DNA of 64,000 nt from Batkoa obscura (lineage: Eukaryota; Entomophthoromycota; Entomophthoromycetes; Entomophthorales; Batkoaceae), in assembly GCA_030770535.1 (NCBI GenBank), contig JASVEC010000088.1:1-64000 (forward strand), in the 5' to 3' direction. The notes below the pieces were generated by a model. The model searched no databases, was not told the DNA's origin, and saw only the letters and a program-made list of their open reading frames with translations. A program made the translations under genes and the position numbers. Each line of letters opens with the position of its first letter. Position 1 is the stretch's first letter. This document shows, piece by piece, positions 1 to 11,093 of this stretch.

Positions 1-856
1 ATTTATTTGTTTTGTTGATACTGACGAAGGCCCCGAATTTTGATTGTAAATTCAATGACTTTCTCGAACCTAAAAAGTGGATCATAGGTTGATGACGCTT
101 TGGTATTTTTACTTGGGCAAAAAAGAGTTCTTGTTAAGTTCATGTTTATATGTATATGTATACTAGCCTTTGAAGTTAGGTTAAAGTTTGTAATTTTAAT
201 AGCAAAAAATTTTAAAAATTGGAATTTTACTGATTATAGAGTCTAAGTCTTCTGGTTTTTATAAAGCTCAAGTTTCATTGGTTGGTTCATCTTAGCTTTT
301 TTTTCAAAGTTTTTAATAGATAGATCCTTTAAAAGAATTTTTTTATACAGTAAAATTCAAAAATATCATTTCATTATTTTGATCACCCTTTGTTCAGATT
401 AAATTTTGGAAATGTTTTTGTATGAGAACTAAAGCTGAAAGTAGCTTAATAAACATAGCATTTAACTTCAGTTTATTGGCCTTTCAAATATTATGAATGA
501 GTCAATCCTACTATAATTTTCATGCAAAGGTATAATCATGACGAGTTGGACTCATAAAATTCTTTCATTTTAAATTCTATTGATGATTATGATGAGTCTA
601 ATCGTGAAAACACCCTAGTTTAGCAGCAAATTATGTTTGCTAGAAATAGTTTTGGAAAATTTTGGTACCCAAAGGGTTACAATAGGTACTAACAAATGAT
701 TTGCTATAGATTAAATGAATAGATTAACATGTTTAAGGGAATAAAAAGAAGAAATATTTTTTTATAGAAATAATTGGATAAAAAAATAACACTAAATTTA
801 TTAACTGATTACAAATAAATGTTATAACCTTAGTTATATTGAATTTAAAAGTTCAA
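1..856. other. Gene-poor left edge
   Basis: AT-rich sequence with no open frame or exon pattern I can support. It lies 3' of the copper transporter gene, so it holds that gene's 3' untranslated region at most. Confidence 0.5.
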
Positions 857-1883
857 TCAACAACCACAAGGACGTTTGGTTGATCCGTAACTACGGAAGC
901 GAGAGAATATTAAAGTGCCTAAAGTAATGCCCAAAATAACAGCAAAAAATAAGCCAACATTAAATGTCATTGAAACTAACATTAATAAATAAGCAATCGA
1001 TGACTCAAAAAATTGAAAGATGGCACGATAAGTATCAATAGTAAATTGTCTTCTAGAATATGAATTTAATTTATCAATACTTTCTTCTGTCCATGTAACT
1101 TCGAATTTACTTCTAATTGTTAAAAGGAGTTCATAAATAACACCAAACACAACAATAGCAATAAAAGTTCCTGCATATTGTCCAGCAGTGCGTGGCACCC
1201 ATTCTTTGAAAAGTACATAATCTGCAAAACCAGTATGGAAATACATACGCATCTGTGGCGCTGCATTACCTTCTCCATTCATTTCACAGTAAGGTAGGTT
1301 ATTTTGGGCCTTTCCATCTACAGAACCTGGACACATCTTCTTCCAATCTGAGCATTGATCCATTTCAGGCATTGCTTGACATAATTGAGAATAAACACCA
1401 AGTAAATCACAGTTAGCATAAAATGAAGTTGTAGCACATTTTTTCACATCCATCCATAGTCATTTCGTTACAGATAGATTTGACTTGTTTATTAACAGTT
1501 TCGGTATTTGGTAAATTTGAGATAGGAAGTTTATCTTTACATTGTGGAACGAGGGAGCCTTGTTTACATAATGATACATAATTTTTACATCCACCCATAC
1601 CAGGCATATCACTTTTACATACATCAGCTAAGATTGAAAACGAGTCACAATAAGCCTCTTGTTGAAGTTGAGTGGAATTCCCACATAAACTTCGAATAGA
1701 ACAACCTGGCATATAAGGCATATTACGACACAAATTTATCATATCAGCTTCGATATTTTCATTACTATATACATAGTTTGTACAACTTGAATCAGTTGGA
1801 TTTGAAATACAGTCACTATTAATACCATTTAAAAATGGGAGAATTAAAGATGCTAATTTTAATAAATGATTGGAAAGCCTCAT
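857..1883 (-). CDS. Ctr-family copper transporter, frame interrupted at an A6 run
   Basis: Plasma-membrane or vacuolar copper(I) importer of the Ctr family, by family knowledge. The N-terminal frame (1413-1883) starts with a hydrophobic signal-like stretch and then carries repeated Cys/Met blocks such as CRNMPYMPGC and CKSDMPGMGGC, a copper-binding style ectodomain. The C-terminal frame (857-1453) has another block (LCQAMPEMDQC), a conserved FHTG..DY.LFKEWVPRT segment, three hydrophobic segments, the MLVSM (MxxxM) motif in the second and a GxxxG (GITLG) in the third, and ends in CGC. The two frames overlap at a T6 run on the plus strand (1439-1444). With five bases there, the text would run GCEKCATTSF, which suits the Cys pattern and what I recall of the family. 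I read this as one gene of about 340 residues with a one-base indel: either a sequencing or assembly error or a true frameshift. No intron-like GT-AG pair is seen at the junction. Confidence 0.85.
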
Positions 1884-2934
1884 TATAGTAGTTTGCTATT
1901 AAACAAAAATAGTTAGTAAAAAAAATTAACGAAAGGAATTAAGAAATACCTAATTTACAATGAAAAATTTTAGTTTTCAATTTTAAAAAAAGAAATAAAG
2001 GTCATGGAAAGAAAAGAAGCTTTTTAAATAATAGTTGTTTTCTAAAGCTTCTTTTTAAGTACTTAATTAGGAAGCCCCCGAAATCAAGTCCAATTAGATT
2101 GGGGATTGTTGCCTTTAGATAGCCTATCATTGGGTTTTTAAAATGTTTGAAGTTAGCACACTTAAAACAAAAGGATTGTTCTATTGGAATAAATCGAAGG
2201 AAGAATTTGTTCAAAATAAGCGACATAGCCAATTATAAGTCTTAGTTGATTTCATACATTTACAATTAAGATTTTATTTAATTTGGAAATATTCTAGAAG
2301 CTTTCATAAATCTACTTAGTTTTTATTATTAAGCATTAAAGCGGATAGGTTGGTCATCTAGTAGGATTAAGAGTATGGTGCAATCTGTTCGAAGGGAAAA
2401 GAGGTTTCAAGGTTTATTATCTTAATTAATTAGTGGCTGACATCTTTTAAATAAAGGAAATTGAAAATTAATTTTACAATTGAAATTTATTACATCGTTT
2501 AACATATAATCTAATATTATGAAACTATATTTTTAATTATTAAAAGATATTTTTACTTCTATCTGTATAGAAAACTAAAACAAATCAACTATCATTGATT
2601 GATTTATTTGTAAATTTAAATGATATTATTAAGAAAAATTGATTTTATCTTTTAAAATCAGGGGTTGTATTTATTATAACAAACTATTTATTTGAAATAA
2701 ACATGTTAACTCAAAAACTTATGATTCAACAAAATGCTTATAAATTAATTTTAGTTATCGAATTCTACAAGGAGTAAATAAAGTATGTACAGATTAATTA
2801 AAATTGTTTATATATGAAGTTAAGCAAATCTTCTTTACATAAAATTCATATACTGTTCATACAAAGTAAGTATTTATGATAATATAAGTTAAAAGACTAA
2901 TACTTTAAAATAATGGATTTTAAATGGTAGTTTA
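1884..2934. other. Intergenic, nothing identified
   Basis: Upstream region of the copper transporter. An open frame at 2002-2232 on the minus strand has no recognisable motif and no exon context, so I do not call it. Confidence 0.4.
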
Positions 2935-3860
2935 TTAAACCAAGAAGAATATCAAAAAACGTATTAATTTTATCATTTTTAATTTATTCAAAGAGAACTT
3001 CATTAACAAAAAGCTTGATAGAGTTAAGATATTTTCTAAAACCTGTACATTATTTTTGGAATCATCACTAAAGACAAGATATTTGAAATCAGAGAAACTA
3101 TAACCAATATTCTGTATTAATTTACCATATGGGGATGTATTTAGAGTATAAAAATGCTTCATTTGAACCCTCTGTAGTAACAAAAGGTTAGTGTTTTTAA
3201 CTAGTAAACTAGCAGTTACTTTTTTAGTACTTGGAACATTAGCTACAGATACTCAGGTTTCATTTACTTCATCTTTATCAGAATAGAATATTCAAGGACA
3301 ACCCCATCTTTACTATAAAAGGCTGAATCTTTAGCATCGTTGATAGCAGAAGTATCAGCCTTTTGAAGATTTATTATAGCTTTGAGTGTAATTGAGCCAT
3401 TATAAGGAGGTAAAATGCTGTCTGTAGTATCAGCTAGTAAAGTTTCACAGTTATTTATGGCTAGCCCAGATGCCTGGTTTTTAGATCATTGACTAAAATC
3501 ATAATAAACTTCCGTATTTTGATAAGTACGGCTAAATGTATCTTCACCAATATAAATCTTGTATGTAAAATCACCAAAATAAATGGATTTTCGATTTATA
3601 ATAGTTGCCACTCGTTTATAGCCTCCAGGTTCTCTAGCTCAAATTTTTAATATTTCTATAAAGCCATCAATAATCTTAATGTAACTATCATCAAAAAGTT
3701 TAGTATTGTAAAAGGATATATATGTTACTCTGTCATTTGAATCATAAAGAAAACTATTTGCTGAAGAACTATAATTCGATTGAAATCATCTAAATAATTT
3801 CTGTGTTTGTAAATCAGCGATTAATGGAGTGAAAAGTAAAGTTGATGAGATTGATCCCAT
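2935..3860 (-). pseudogene. Relic coding tract that uses TGA as tryptophan (foreign genetic code?)
   Basis: From an ATG at 3860, the minus strand stays open for 198 codons to a TAA at 3264 if TGA is read as Trp. Three TGA codons fall there in protein-like contexts (for example EILKI-W-AREPGG and YYDFSQ-W-SKNQ), and no TGG was noticed in that frame. Protein-like sequence continues to about 2935 in another frame, again with a TGA in a Trp-like place, so the tract looks degraded with about one frame change. Host genes in the window use TGG and stop at TGA. This fits translation table 4, used by mollicutes, most fungal mitochondria and some viruses or plasmids of those compartments. I do not recognise the protein. 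A transferred mollicute-endobacterium gene, a mitochondrial plasmid gene or an old virus copy are all possible. Confidence 0.5.
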
Positions 3861-4616
3861 AAGTTATTTAAATTGATAAAAACTTATTTTAATAATGACT
3901 TCGTTGTCTCCTTATGACTTTCTCTACTATGATTAGTTTAATATCTAAATCTAACATTATAAGTCATAGCTTGTATAAAGGATAATGAACAATGAACAAT
4001 AATAGAACAAATTGGTAAATTGACTTTTAAGATGTCTTTCAGCATTCCCATTAAGCTTACAAGGATAGGAACTAATAAACTAAAAAAGAGTATAACAATA
4101 AAATGCTTTCATTCAGCATATGAAAAAATAACAGATATAACAAATTTAAATGGAACAAGCTAAGTTAAAAGAACTATCAAAAAGTAATAATAAATACTGT
4201 TTACGTTGTTGTTACGAATCGAATCGAGTAGTGTTTACTACTATTTTAAAATTAGCATTAATCATATCAATACAAACTACTAGATATATTTATAATATTA
4301 TTATGATTGAAGTCACCCTATATCAGCTAAAACAACATGATTCTTTACATATTAAAGTGCTATAAGTTATGAATAGTTTATGTAGTTCCGATTTTATTAG
4401 TTATTTACAAATTGTACATTACATTATTCAAAATTACTTATAATAGCATAAAGATAGATAATATAGTATATAGAACAAGTATTCATATAAATACAAGTAT
4501 ATTTAATAGATACTTACTTTCTACTTTTGGTAGATACCAATTCTTTACCATATATTAAACAAAATAACTCAAAAATAAAAGATGTTTTTATTATTTTACT
4601 AAAATTATTCTACATA
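3861..4616. other. Intergenic, nothing identified
   Basis: AT-rich. A 71-codon frame at 4150-4365 has no recognisable features and is not called. Confidence 0.35.
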
Positions 4617-4716
4617 TGGGGATGTATTTTTGTATTTAAGAATTTTACTAACAATTTTTCCACACAAGTAGCGCTTAAAAGATGAAAAAAGTAATGAAGC
4701 TAAAAAAACATCCCCA
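4617..4716 (+). mobile_element. MITE copy (TGGGGATGT family)
   Basis: Non-coding ~100-bp element with inverted ends TGGGGATGT/ACATCCCCA, flanked by TA on both sides. The body has the family hallmarks: TTTAAGAATTTTACTAACAA, then TTTTTCCAC, AGCGCTTAAAA and GTAATGAAGC. It is a small non-autonomous TIR element; the family is not identified. Confidence 0.85.
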
Positions 4717-4851
4717 TATGTATTAAATTTACTTGTATTGTAAATGGCTTGTCTCTGGCTTTTGAAAAATTGTTTTATTATACTTTGTTTTCATCTTCAC
4801 TTTTGTTTAATGTTTTAGAAAAAGTCTAAAAATCTCAGATAAAATACTATA

Positions 4852-4952
4852 TGGGGATGTGTTTTTGTATTTAAGAATTTTACTAGCAATTTTTCCACTC
4901 AAATAGCGCTTAAAAGGTGGAAAAAGTAATGAAGCCAAAAAAGACATCCCCA
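4852..4952 (+). mobile_element. MITE copy (TGGGGATGT family)
   Basis: Second copy, 135 bp from the previous one and in the same orientation, with TA flanks. The right end reads GACATCCCCA. It is about 90% alike to the preceding copy by eye. Confidence 0.85.
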
Positions 4953-6780
4953 TATTTTTTCAAAAAGTAAATAATTATGAATAAAATGTAATATAAAAAT
5001 ATACAAATACTTAAAAGTATTAATATTTAATTAATATTGTCATTAAAAAGGCTGGGCCAGTTAGTATTAGTTTTTAGTATTTAATATATTTATATCAATA
5101 AAAGTTATATTAGGCTAATAATCTTAAGTTGGTTATTATTGTCTAATATGATGCTTTATCTATTAATTATTTTGTTTATTGATCTTTATATTGATAAAAT
5201 GATATTAGAATTAAACAAAACAAGTTCCTAATGATGTCTAAATGCATCACTATAATTTATAAAGTGACTCCTTTACTAATCATAAGAGTAATATTATATA
5301 TTATATTATATTATATTAATATTGCTTAATAGATGTGTTGTAATCTTGTATAGTATGTTTATTTATTTAACCTATCAAAGTAGTAATAACTTTAAAGTAT
5401 CTTCAAAAGTTACCTGATTGCTTTAAAAACCTTTCAAACACTTTTCTATAGAATGTTCTTGGCTTTTAATATTTAAAAATATTAAATGTGATATATTTGT
5501 TTTACTAGTGTTAATTTACAAACTTATACATGATTTCCTTGATAAATAACTTATAAAATGTTGGCAATAATCATTGTAGATATTAAGGCTTTGAGAATAA
5601 GTACTTTTATTTCAAATGTTTATAATGTATATTACTGAGTCATTAATATAGAAAATAATTTCAAAGTAATTTTAATCTTAATTAAGTTTAATTTAAGCAT
5701 ATAAAATAAAAATAAAATATAGTAATGATTAAAGTAGCTTGATACATTAGGCTAATATATCAAACTAATTTACTAATGATACTGATTATTAATTATTAAA
5801 TTGTTTTTAAATTACTATTTCTACAACCTAATTAAACATATATATTTTAGAATACATTCGATAGATTAAATTTTAATGATTTAATCAAAAAGTTCAATTT
5901 TATGACGTAAAAGTTGTCATTAATTATAAGAGGCTATACAAATAAAAAGTTAAAATATAAACTGAAATCTATATTTTACATTAAAAATCAGTGAAAACAA
6001 GAAAAGTGTATAGAAATATGTAATTTTTGGAATATACTTTAAAGGATATATCGTCAAAATTTCAAGTTCAAAATATCATCTAAGAACGTTCTAAAATTAT
6101 TTGGTGTGGAAAATGGTTTGGTCTTAATGTCAAACCTTATGTTTTAATGACTTTTCCAATTATCATGCTATAAATATTCTTGCAGGTTTCAACTTGTTTT
6201 CATTAAATTAGTTTGCGCAGTAATTAACGTCAAAATGAAGTATTTTTTCGTAATTCTTTTTAACTTTCATTTAATTTTTAATGGAATATATTATTAGTTC
6301 TTATTGATTTTATTAAATAAATTAATATCTACTACCTGACTCTTAAAGTTATTTATATTTGATAAGTGGTTGTAAACTGAAATCATTGAAATGGGAAAAA
6401 GTTATTCAAGTTCTTACAGACAAATAAATTTAAACTAACAACCAATTAAAGCTGATCTGTTTTAAGCTTTTCCAGATGCCAACAATAAGTTTTTGTTTAA
6501 ACACTCACAAATGCTAATATAATAAATTCACATGCCCAAAGATAAGAACTTTCAAATTTTCAGATGAAATTATAGGCTGTAGATAAGAGCTTGATGATTA
6601 TATTTTTGAGGGGACCAACTTTTAAAAAGTTAGTGACATTTTTGGCTATAAGAGGCTATGAAATCATACCCCCAAGCCAATAATAAAATGGAATATAATG
6701 TGAGACAAAAAAGGAATGCCATTTGACTATTATTGGCTTATAAGCAAAAAGAGTATACTCATGAATAGATCAAAATGAAG
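4953..6780. other. Intergenic with ATATT microsatellite
   Basis: No gene seen. Positions 5289-5330 hold a short imperfect ATATT/TATAT repeat. The rest is AT-rich unique sequence upstream of the kinase gene. Confidence 0.5.
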
Positions 6781-6788
6781 TATAAAAG
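6781..6788 (+). promoter_or_regulatory. Putative TATA box of the kinase gene
   Basis: TATAAAAG lies 142 bp upstream of the kinase ATG, a reasonable position for a core promoter element with a 5' leader. This rests on sequence and position alone. Confidence 0.4.
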
Positions 6789-6922
6789 CCAAGCAATATA
6801 TCAAATCTATTCTTTTTATTTCTAAATTTCAACTTGTAAATAAAAATTTTAAGCTACATACAATTTAAAAGTCATAATAAGTTAATTGAATTCATTTATT
6901 TAAAAACTTTACTATCCACAAC

Positions 6923-8308
6923 ATGTCGTTAACTGCAGGTTTTAAAAACTTTGATTCTGATAACAAAGATAAAAAAATATCCATCCCACCTTCCAAATCT
7001 TATTATCGAGCTATGGCAAACCTAGGGAAAAGCTTTAGTAATAGTATTGATAATCCACCATGCTTAATTTCTGAATTAGAAAAGAAAAGCCAGCCAAATA
7101 AAGTCTCTTTTGGAATTGATTCTTTGAATGATAATCTCAATTCATTAACCTTAAATGATTCTCCAATAGAATATATATCTCCTGAATTATCTTTTTCGCC
7201 AACAGAATCTGTTATATCAGCCGGAGAACCATCTCACCCAAATGATATTGAATCACCAACCATTCATAATATTGCTTCACCACCCCCTCGTCCAATAAGA
7301 AGAGCTAAAACTACTGTATCACCATTTCCTCAACCTAAAGCTTTAAAAAAGACAAACAGTTATAAACCCATTACCTCTTCTTCCTATAATTCCTTACCAA
7401 CTTCAGATGCAGTTTCTTTCCTTTCTTCTTTTGCTGATAGGACTGCAGAAGAAATATCAGCTGTTTCTCCTGATGAAGAAGGTGAAGAAGTTGGAAAATA
7501 TGTCATGGGGAAGATGATCGCAAAAGGAGCTTTCTCAACTGTACGTGAAGCTTATACAATGAGTGATGTCGACCATCAATTTGAGATGTTTGCTTGTAAG
7601 GTAGTTAAAAAATGTTCAACTCAAAAATGTGAGGAAAAAGTAATTGAAGCAGAAAACGAAGTCATGTTATGGAAACAATTAGATCACCCCCACATTCTTA
7701 AGTTTACTGATATTATTGATACGAGTTATGCCCTCTTTATCTTTATGGAATTATGTCCTAATGGGACATTATTAGATTATGTAACTTCCAAAGGAAAATT
7801 GGAAGAAGATGAAGCAAGAATTTTCTTTAACCAATTATTACAGGCAGTAAGATATCTTCATCAAGATGCTCATATCATCCATCGTGATTTAAAGCTTGAA
7901 AATATTGTACTTACATCTACTAATCACGTCAAACTCACTGATTTTGGATTGAGCGTATTTAAAAAAGCACAGGACCAAGGTTTAAAAAGTCCTGGGCAAG
8001 GATGTGCAGGTTCCATCAACTATTGTGCACCAGAACTTTTAAGAAATACTTGTCGAGTAAACGATTACTGTTCAGATATATGGTCATTAGGAGTTATACT
8101 TTATACGCTTGTAGTTGGTAAATTTCCATTTTCAGATGGATTTGAGCCCAGATTAATTATGAAAATATGTAATGGCAAATTTGATTTACCAGATGCTTTA
8201 TCGCCTCCTCTTAAGGAGTTGATTTCTTCTATGCTTTCAATTGATAGTATTAATCGTCCAAATATTAATGAAGTTATTGGTAGCACATGGTGTCAAGAAT
8301 CTTCATAA
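6923..8308 (+). CDS. Serine/threonine protein kinase, SNF1/CAMK-like
   Basis: Single-exon gene of 461 residues. Residues 1-190 are a low-complexity Ser/Pro-rich tail, probably regulatory. The kinase domain (about 192-455) has a glycine loop (GKMIAKGAFSTV), the ATP lysine in ACKVVKK, the catalytic loop HRDLKLEN (near 320), the DFG triad (near 340), GSINYCAPEL for the activation-segment end (near 368) and DIWSLGVILY, so all catalytic residues are present. The domain order and the APE context resemble SNF1/AMPK-related and Nim1-type fungal kinases. I cannot assign an orthologue, and no UBA or KA1 domain is visible at the C-terminus. The ATG is chosen because it is the first in the frame and a TATA-like site lies 142 bp upstream. 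Confidence 0.9.
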   Translation: MSLTAGFKNFDSDNKDKKISIPPSKSYYRAMANLGKSFSNSIDNPPCLISELEKKSQPNKVSFGIDSLNDNLNSLTLNDSPIEYISPELSFSPTESVISAGEPSHPNDIESPTIHNIASPPPRPIRRAKTTVSPFPQPKALKKTNSYKPITSSSYNSLPTSDAVSFLSSFADRTAEEISAVSPDEEGEEVGKYVMGKMIAKGAFSTVREAYTMSDVDHQFEMFACKVVKKCSTQKCEEKVIEAENEVMLWKQLDHPHILKFTDIIDTSYALFIFMELCPNGTLLDYVTSKGKLEEDEARIFFNQLLQAVRYLHQDAHIIHRDLKLENIVLTSTNHVKLTDFGLSVFKKAQDQGLKSPGQGCAGSINYCAPELLRNTCRVNDYCSDIWSLGVILYTLVVGKFPFSDGFEPRLIMKICNGKFDLPDALSPPLKELISSMLSIDSINRPNINEVIGSTWCQESS

Positions 8309-9794
8309 GTCATCAATGTTCTTGTTTCAATACCAAAGTCAACTGATTGTAGTATTATATTGTTATCTTAATCTCTAGAATATCTATATCATGAGAAATT
8401 ATCATGTTTTTTGATATTATATTATTTATTTTTACCTTGAAAATATTGCTCAAATTTACGCTTTTAAATAAATAATTGTTTTTTGTTAATAAAATCAGCC
8501 CATGTTTGAAATAAATCTGTATTTAAATTTTCTTATTTTAGTAAATTTTGAAGTCTTTTTATTTTAAAAATTCATTAGAGTGATTTATATTTAATTTTAA
8601 TTGATCCATCCTTAACTTAGCCTAATTTATAAATTGCAAAGTAATTTTTATTTATAGTAATGAAAGGACATAATAAAGCAGCTTATCTTTTTAACCCTGT
8701 TTTATTCCAATTATTTTGAATATTGGGGTAAATTTTATTATGAGTAGTTTTGAAGATTAAACAAATGTTATTTAGAATAACTTTGCAAGAGATGGGCAAA
8801 TATCATCGCAAGTAACATTTAACTAAGCGAGTAAATGGTGAATCAAAATTGTCAATTTCGAAATCTAATAGAATTTAAACTAATAATTGCTAACAATTTT
8901 CATTATGTGAGTGTTTTCAGTTTCATTATTTTTTCTATTTTTAAGCACTACTAAGTGGAAACAATGTTAATAAATTTCTTGAACAAAAACATTATTCTCA
9001 TATTTTATTAATATTAGTATTGTTATTGTTTTTTGCCAATATAATAAAAACACAATGTTCCAAATGCTATCGATTATAAAAAACATACAAAATCTTGACT
9101 AAACTATTATCCTTTTGTTATGAGTAGCCATTTGTAAGATAGCTATATTTCTAACTACCATCTATGAGAAAATCATATCTTTGAAGACTTCAAATTCATA
9201 AAATAATTATGTTTTCAACAAATATAAGTTTAATGTTTAATTATTAAACATAAATCAATACCAACATCATAAGCTATCATCTATATACAGTATAATAATT
9301 ATAATACAAAATATAATTAAAACATAAGTTTAATTAGTGACAATCAAAAATCATATATTCATTAAATTTTATTTTAAACTTAACTAGCTTTAAAGCATAT
9401 GTTTTACAGAAAAATTCTCTATAAAAAAGATCGTTTATATTAATTCTATTTACATTCGTAAGAAACATTGCTGCTATGACTTCTATTTTTTTTGCTCTAG
9501 TTGATTTATCAAAAACATTATCGTACCTAACCTCAAAACTATAACTAAATTCCGCTTTTATCTACTTTTCTCATTTTCATACAAATTAGGTTTAGTTTGT
9601 ATTGTTTCATTTGTATATTTTCATATTGACAATTATTTTCCTCGTAAACATCTTTTATAAAAAATAAACTTACTTTCATTAAACCAAATATTTTACATAA
9701 ATAATAGCTAGTTTCATCATTTTTAATAATTTATATTTACTAGAAGCCCATATTAACCTCGAATTATTAAAAAACATTTATTGGTTTTTTTAAA
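8309..9794. other. Intergenic, nothing identified
   Basis: Between two genes that point toward each other. AT-rich, with no motif, repeat or exon I can support. Confidence 0.45.
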
Positions 9795-10282
9795 TTAAGA
9801 CTCAATCAATTCACGAAGACGACGAGTGGCACTGCGAACAGTGGCAGCAGCAGTAGTTCTATAAATTCAATTATAAATTCAAAAATCTTGATAAAAAAAA
9901 CTTACGAAACAGTCCAAGCACCACCAGCTAAAACTTTCTTACATCCACGGCATTCCCAGATACCGACAGCACGACGCTTGACGCTATCCTTACCACAGAA
10001 AGTGCAGGTATATTTGGCGTGTTGGGTGATTTCCATCTTTTTGATTTGTTTACGTAAAGAAGCACCATAACGGGTACCGTATTTACCGACAACTCCTACT
10101 TTCTTAGTACGTTTGGCCTTTGACAATAGATTAACATTTTGTTTTTAAATTATGGAACATCTTTTTATATTTTTAGAAAACTAAATGAAGACGATTGTGT
10201 CCTCAACTTTTTTGATTTATCGTTTTTTGTCTTATTTTTATCTTCTAATTTTGAGTATTTGAATGGATGTATGTATTACCAT
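9795..10282 (-). CDS. RPL43: 60S ribosomal protein eL43 (L37Ae), three exons, ATG alone in exon 1
   Basis: Cytosolic large-subunit protein with a zinc ribbon. Exons on the minus strand are 10280-10282 (the ATG only), 9906-10117 and 9795-9858. Introns are 162 nt (donor GTAATA, acceptor AAAG) and 47 nt (donor GTAAG, acceptor TATAG). The spliced frame is 279 nt and gives 92 residues, the same length as yeast Rpl43. It begins [15 protein letters not shown] and ends [11 protein letters not shown]. The zinc ligands are visible in [10 protein letters not shown] and WECRGCKKV. The start is inferred: the second exon has no in-frame ATG, and GCC AAA CGT follows a good acceptor, matching the AKRTKK start of the family. 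Introns next to the start codon are common in fungal ribosomal protein genes. Confidence 0.92.
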
Positions 10283-10657
10283 TTGATTTTATGGTGCTGG
10301 GTAGTTCGTTAACAAGGTATTGAAACGAAGAGAGAGGAGGTCTTAAGGCAACTTTGGCTTACTCATTAGTTATTAACTTTATTGGTTAATTTCATTTACT
10401 TTTTTGAAAATCGGGTTTTCTAACCCATCCAAAAAGTACAGTATAATTTAAAATTAAATATTTGTATTTCAATAAAATCTTATAATTATATAATATTATA
10501 ATTTAATGGTATATTTCTTTTTTGCTTTAAAGTGTTTTTATTTTGATATACATTATTACAACTGTTCAAAGCTTAACAATATAAAATATATATACTATTA
10601 ATAAATCTATTTGAAGGTAAACGATTACTGTTTATAAATAAATTCATGTACAAAACA

Positions 10658-10756
10658 TGGGGGTGTTTTTTTTGGTTTGATCATTTTTCTATTTTTTAAG
10701 TACAATTTGAGAGGAAAAATTATTAGTAAAATTATTAAATTCACAGTATGTCCACA
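10658..10756 (-). mobile_element. MITE copy (TGGGGATGT family), diverged
   Basis: Reverse-orientation copy with ends TGGGGGTGTT and TATGTCCACA. The body retains GTTTGATCATTTTTCTATTTTTTAA-like and TATTAGTAAAATTATTAAA blocks of the family. It lies upstream of the eL43 gene, about 340 bp 3' of the AOX gene. Confidence 0.65.
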
Positions 10757-11042
10757 TATAGTAACATATTGTGAGTTTAGTATCATAACAGATATTCATA
10801 AATCACTAATTTATTAGTCCTAAATATATATTGGTATAAAAACAAGAAAAATATTATATTTTATAAAAAAGAATCCTAAACAGTAGTCTATAACGTTGTT
10901 CAAATTGTTTCAGAGTTATAAACTATCTTGACTTTGAGATAATCGATATTATTAATAAAGTTACATTTGAATGATAGATATTTAATATTAAAACAATTGA
11001 AATGTACTTATAAAATATACTTACAAAGCATGCGTTTATTAA

Positions 11043-11066
11043 TAAAGATAAAGATAAAGATAAAAT
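11043..11066. repeat. GATAAA short tandem repeat
   Basis: About four copies of AAAGAT/GATAAA just 3' of the alternative oxidase stop codon. Simple-sequence repeat only. Confidence 0.7.
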
Positions 11067-11093
11067 AAAATAGCATTCTAAAAGTTTACAAAA

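Noticed and set aside
2002-2232. 76-codon minus-strand frame
   Set aside because: No motif, no exon context, composition like AT-rich noise.
3124-3140. TATGGGGATGTATTT inside the TGA=Trp tract, identical to a MITE end
   Set aside because: Only the terminal ~15 bp match and no second end or body follows. It may be chance or a scrap, so it is not called as an element.
4150-4365. 71-codon plus-strand frame
   Set aside because: No recognisable domain; AT-rich codons only.
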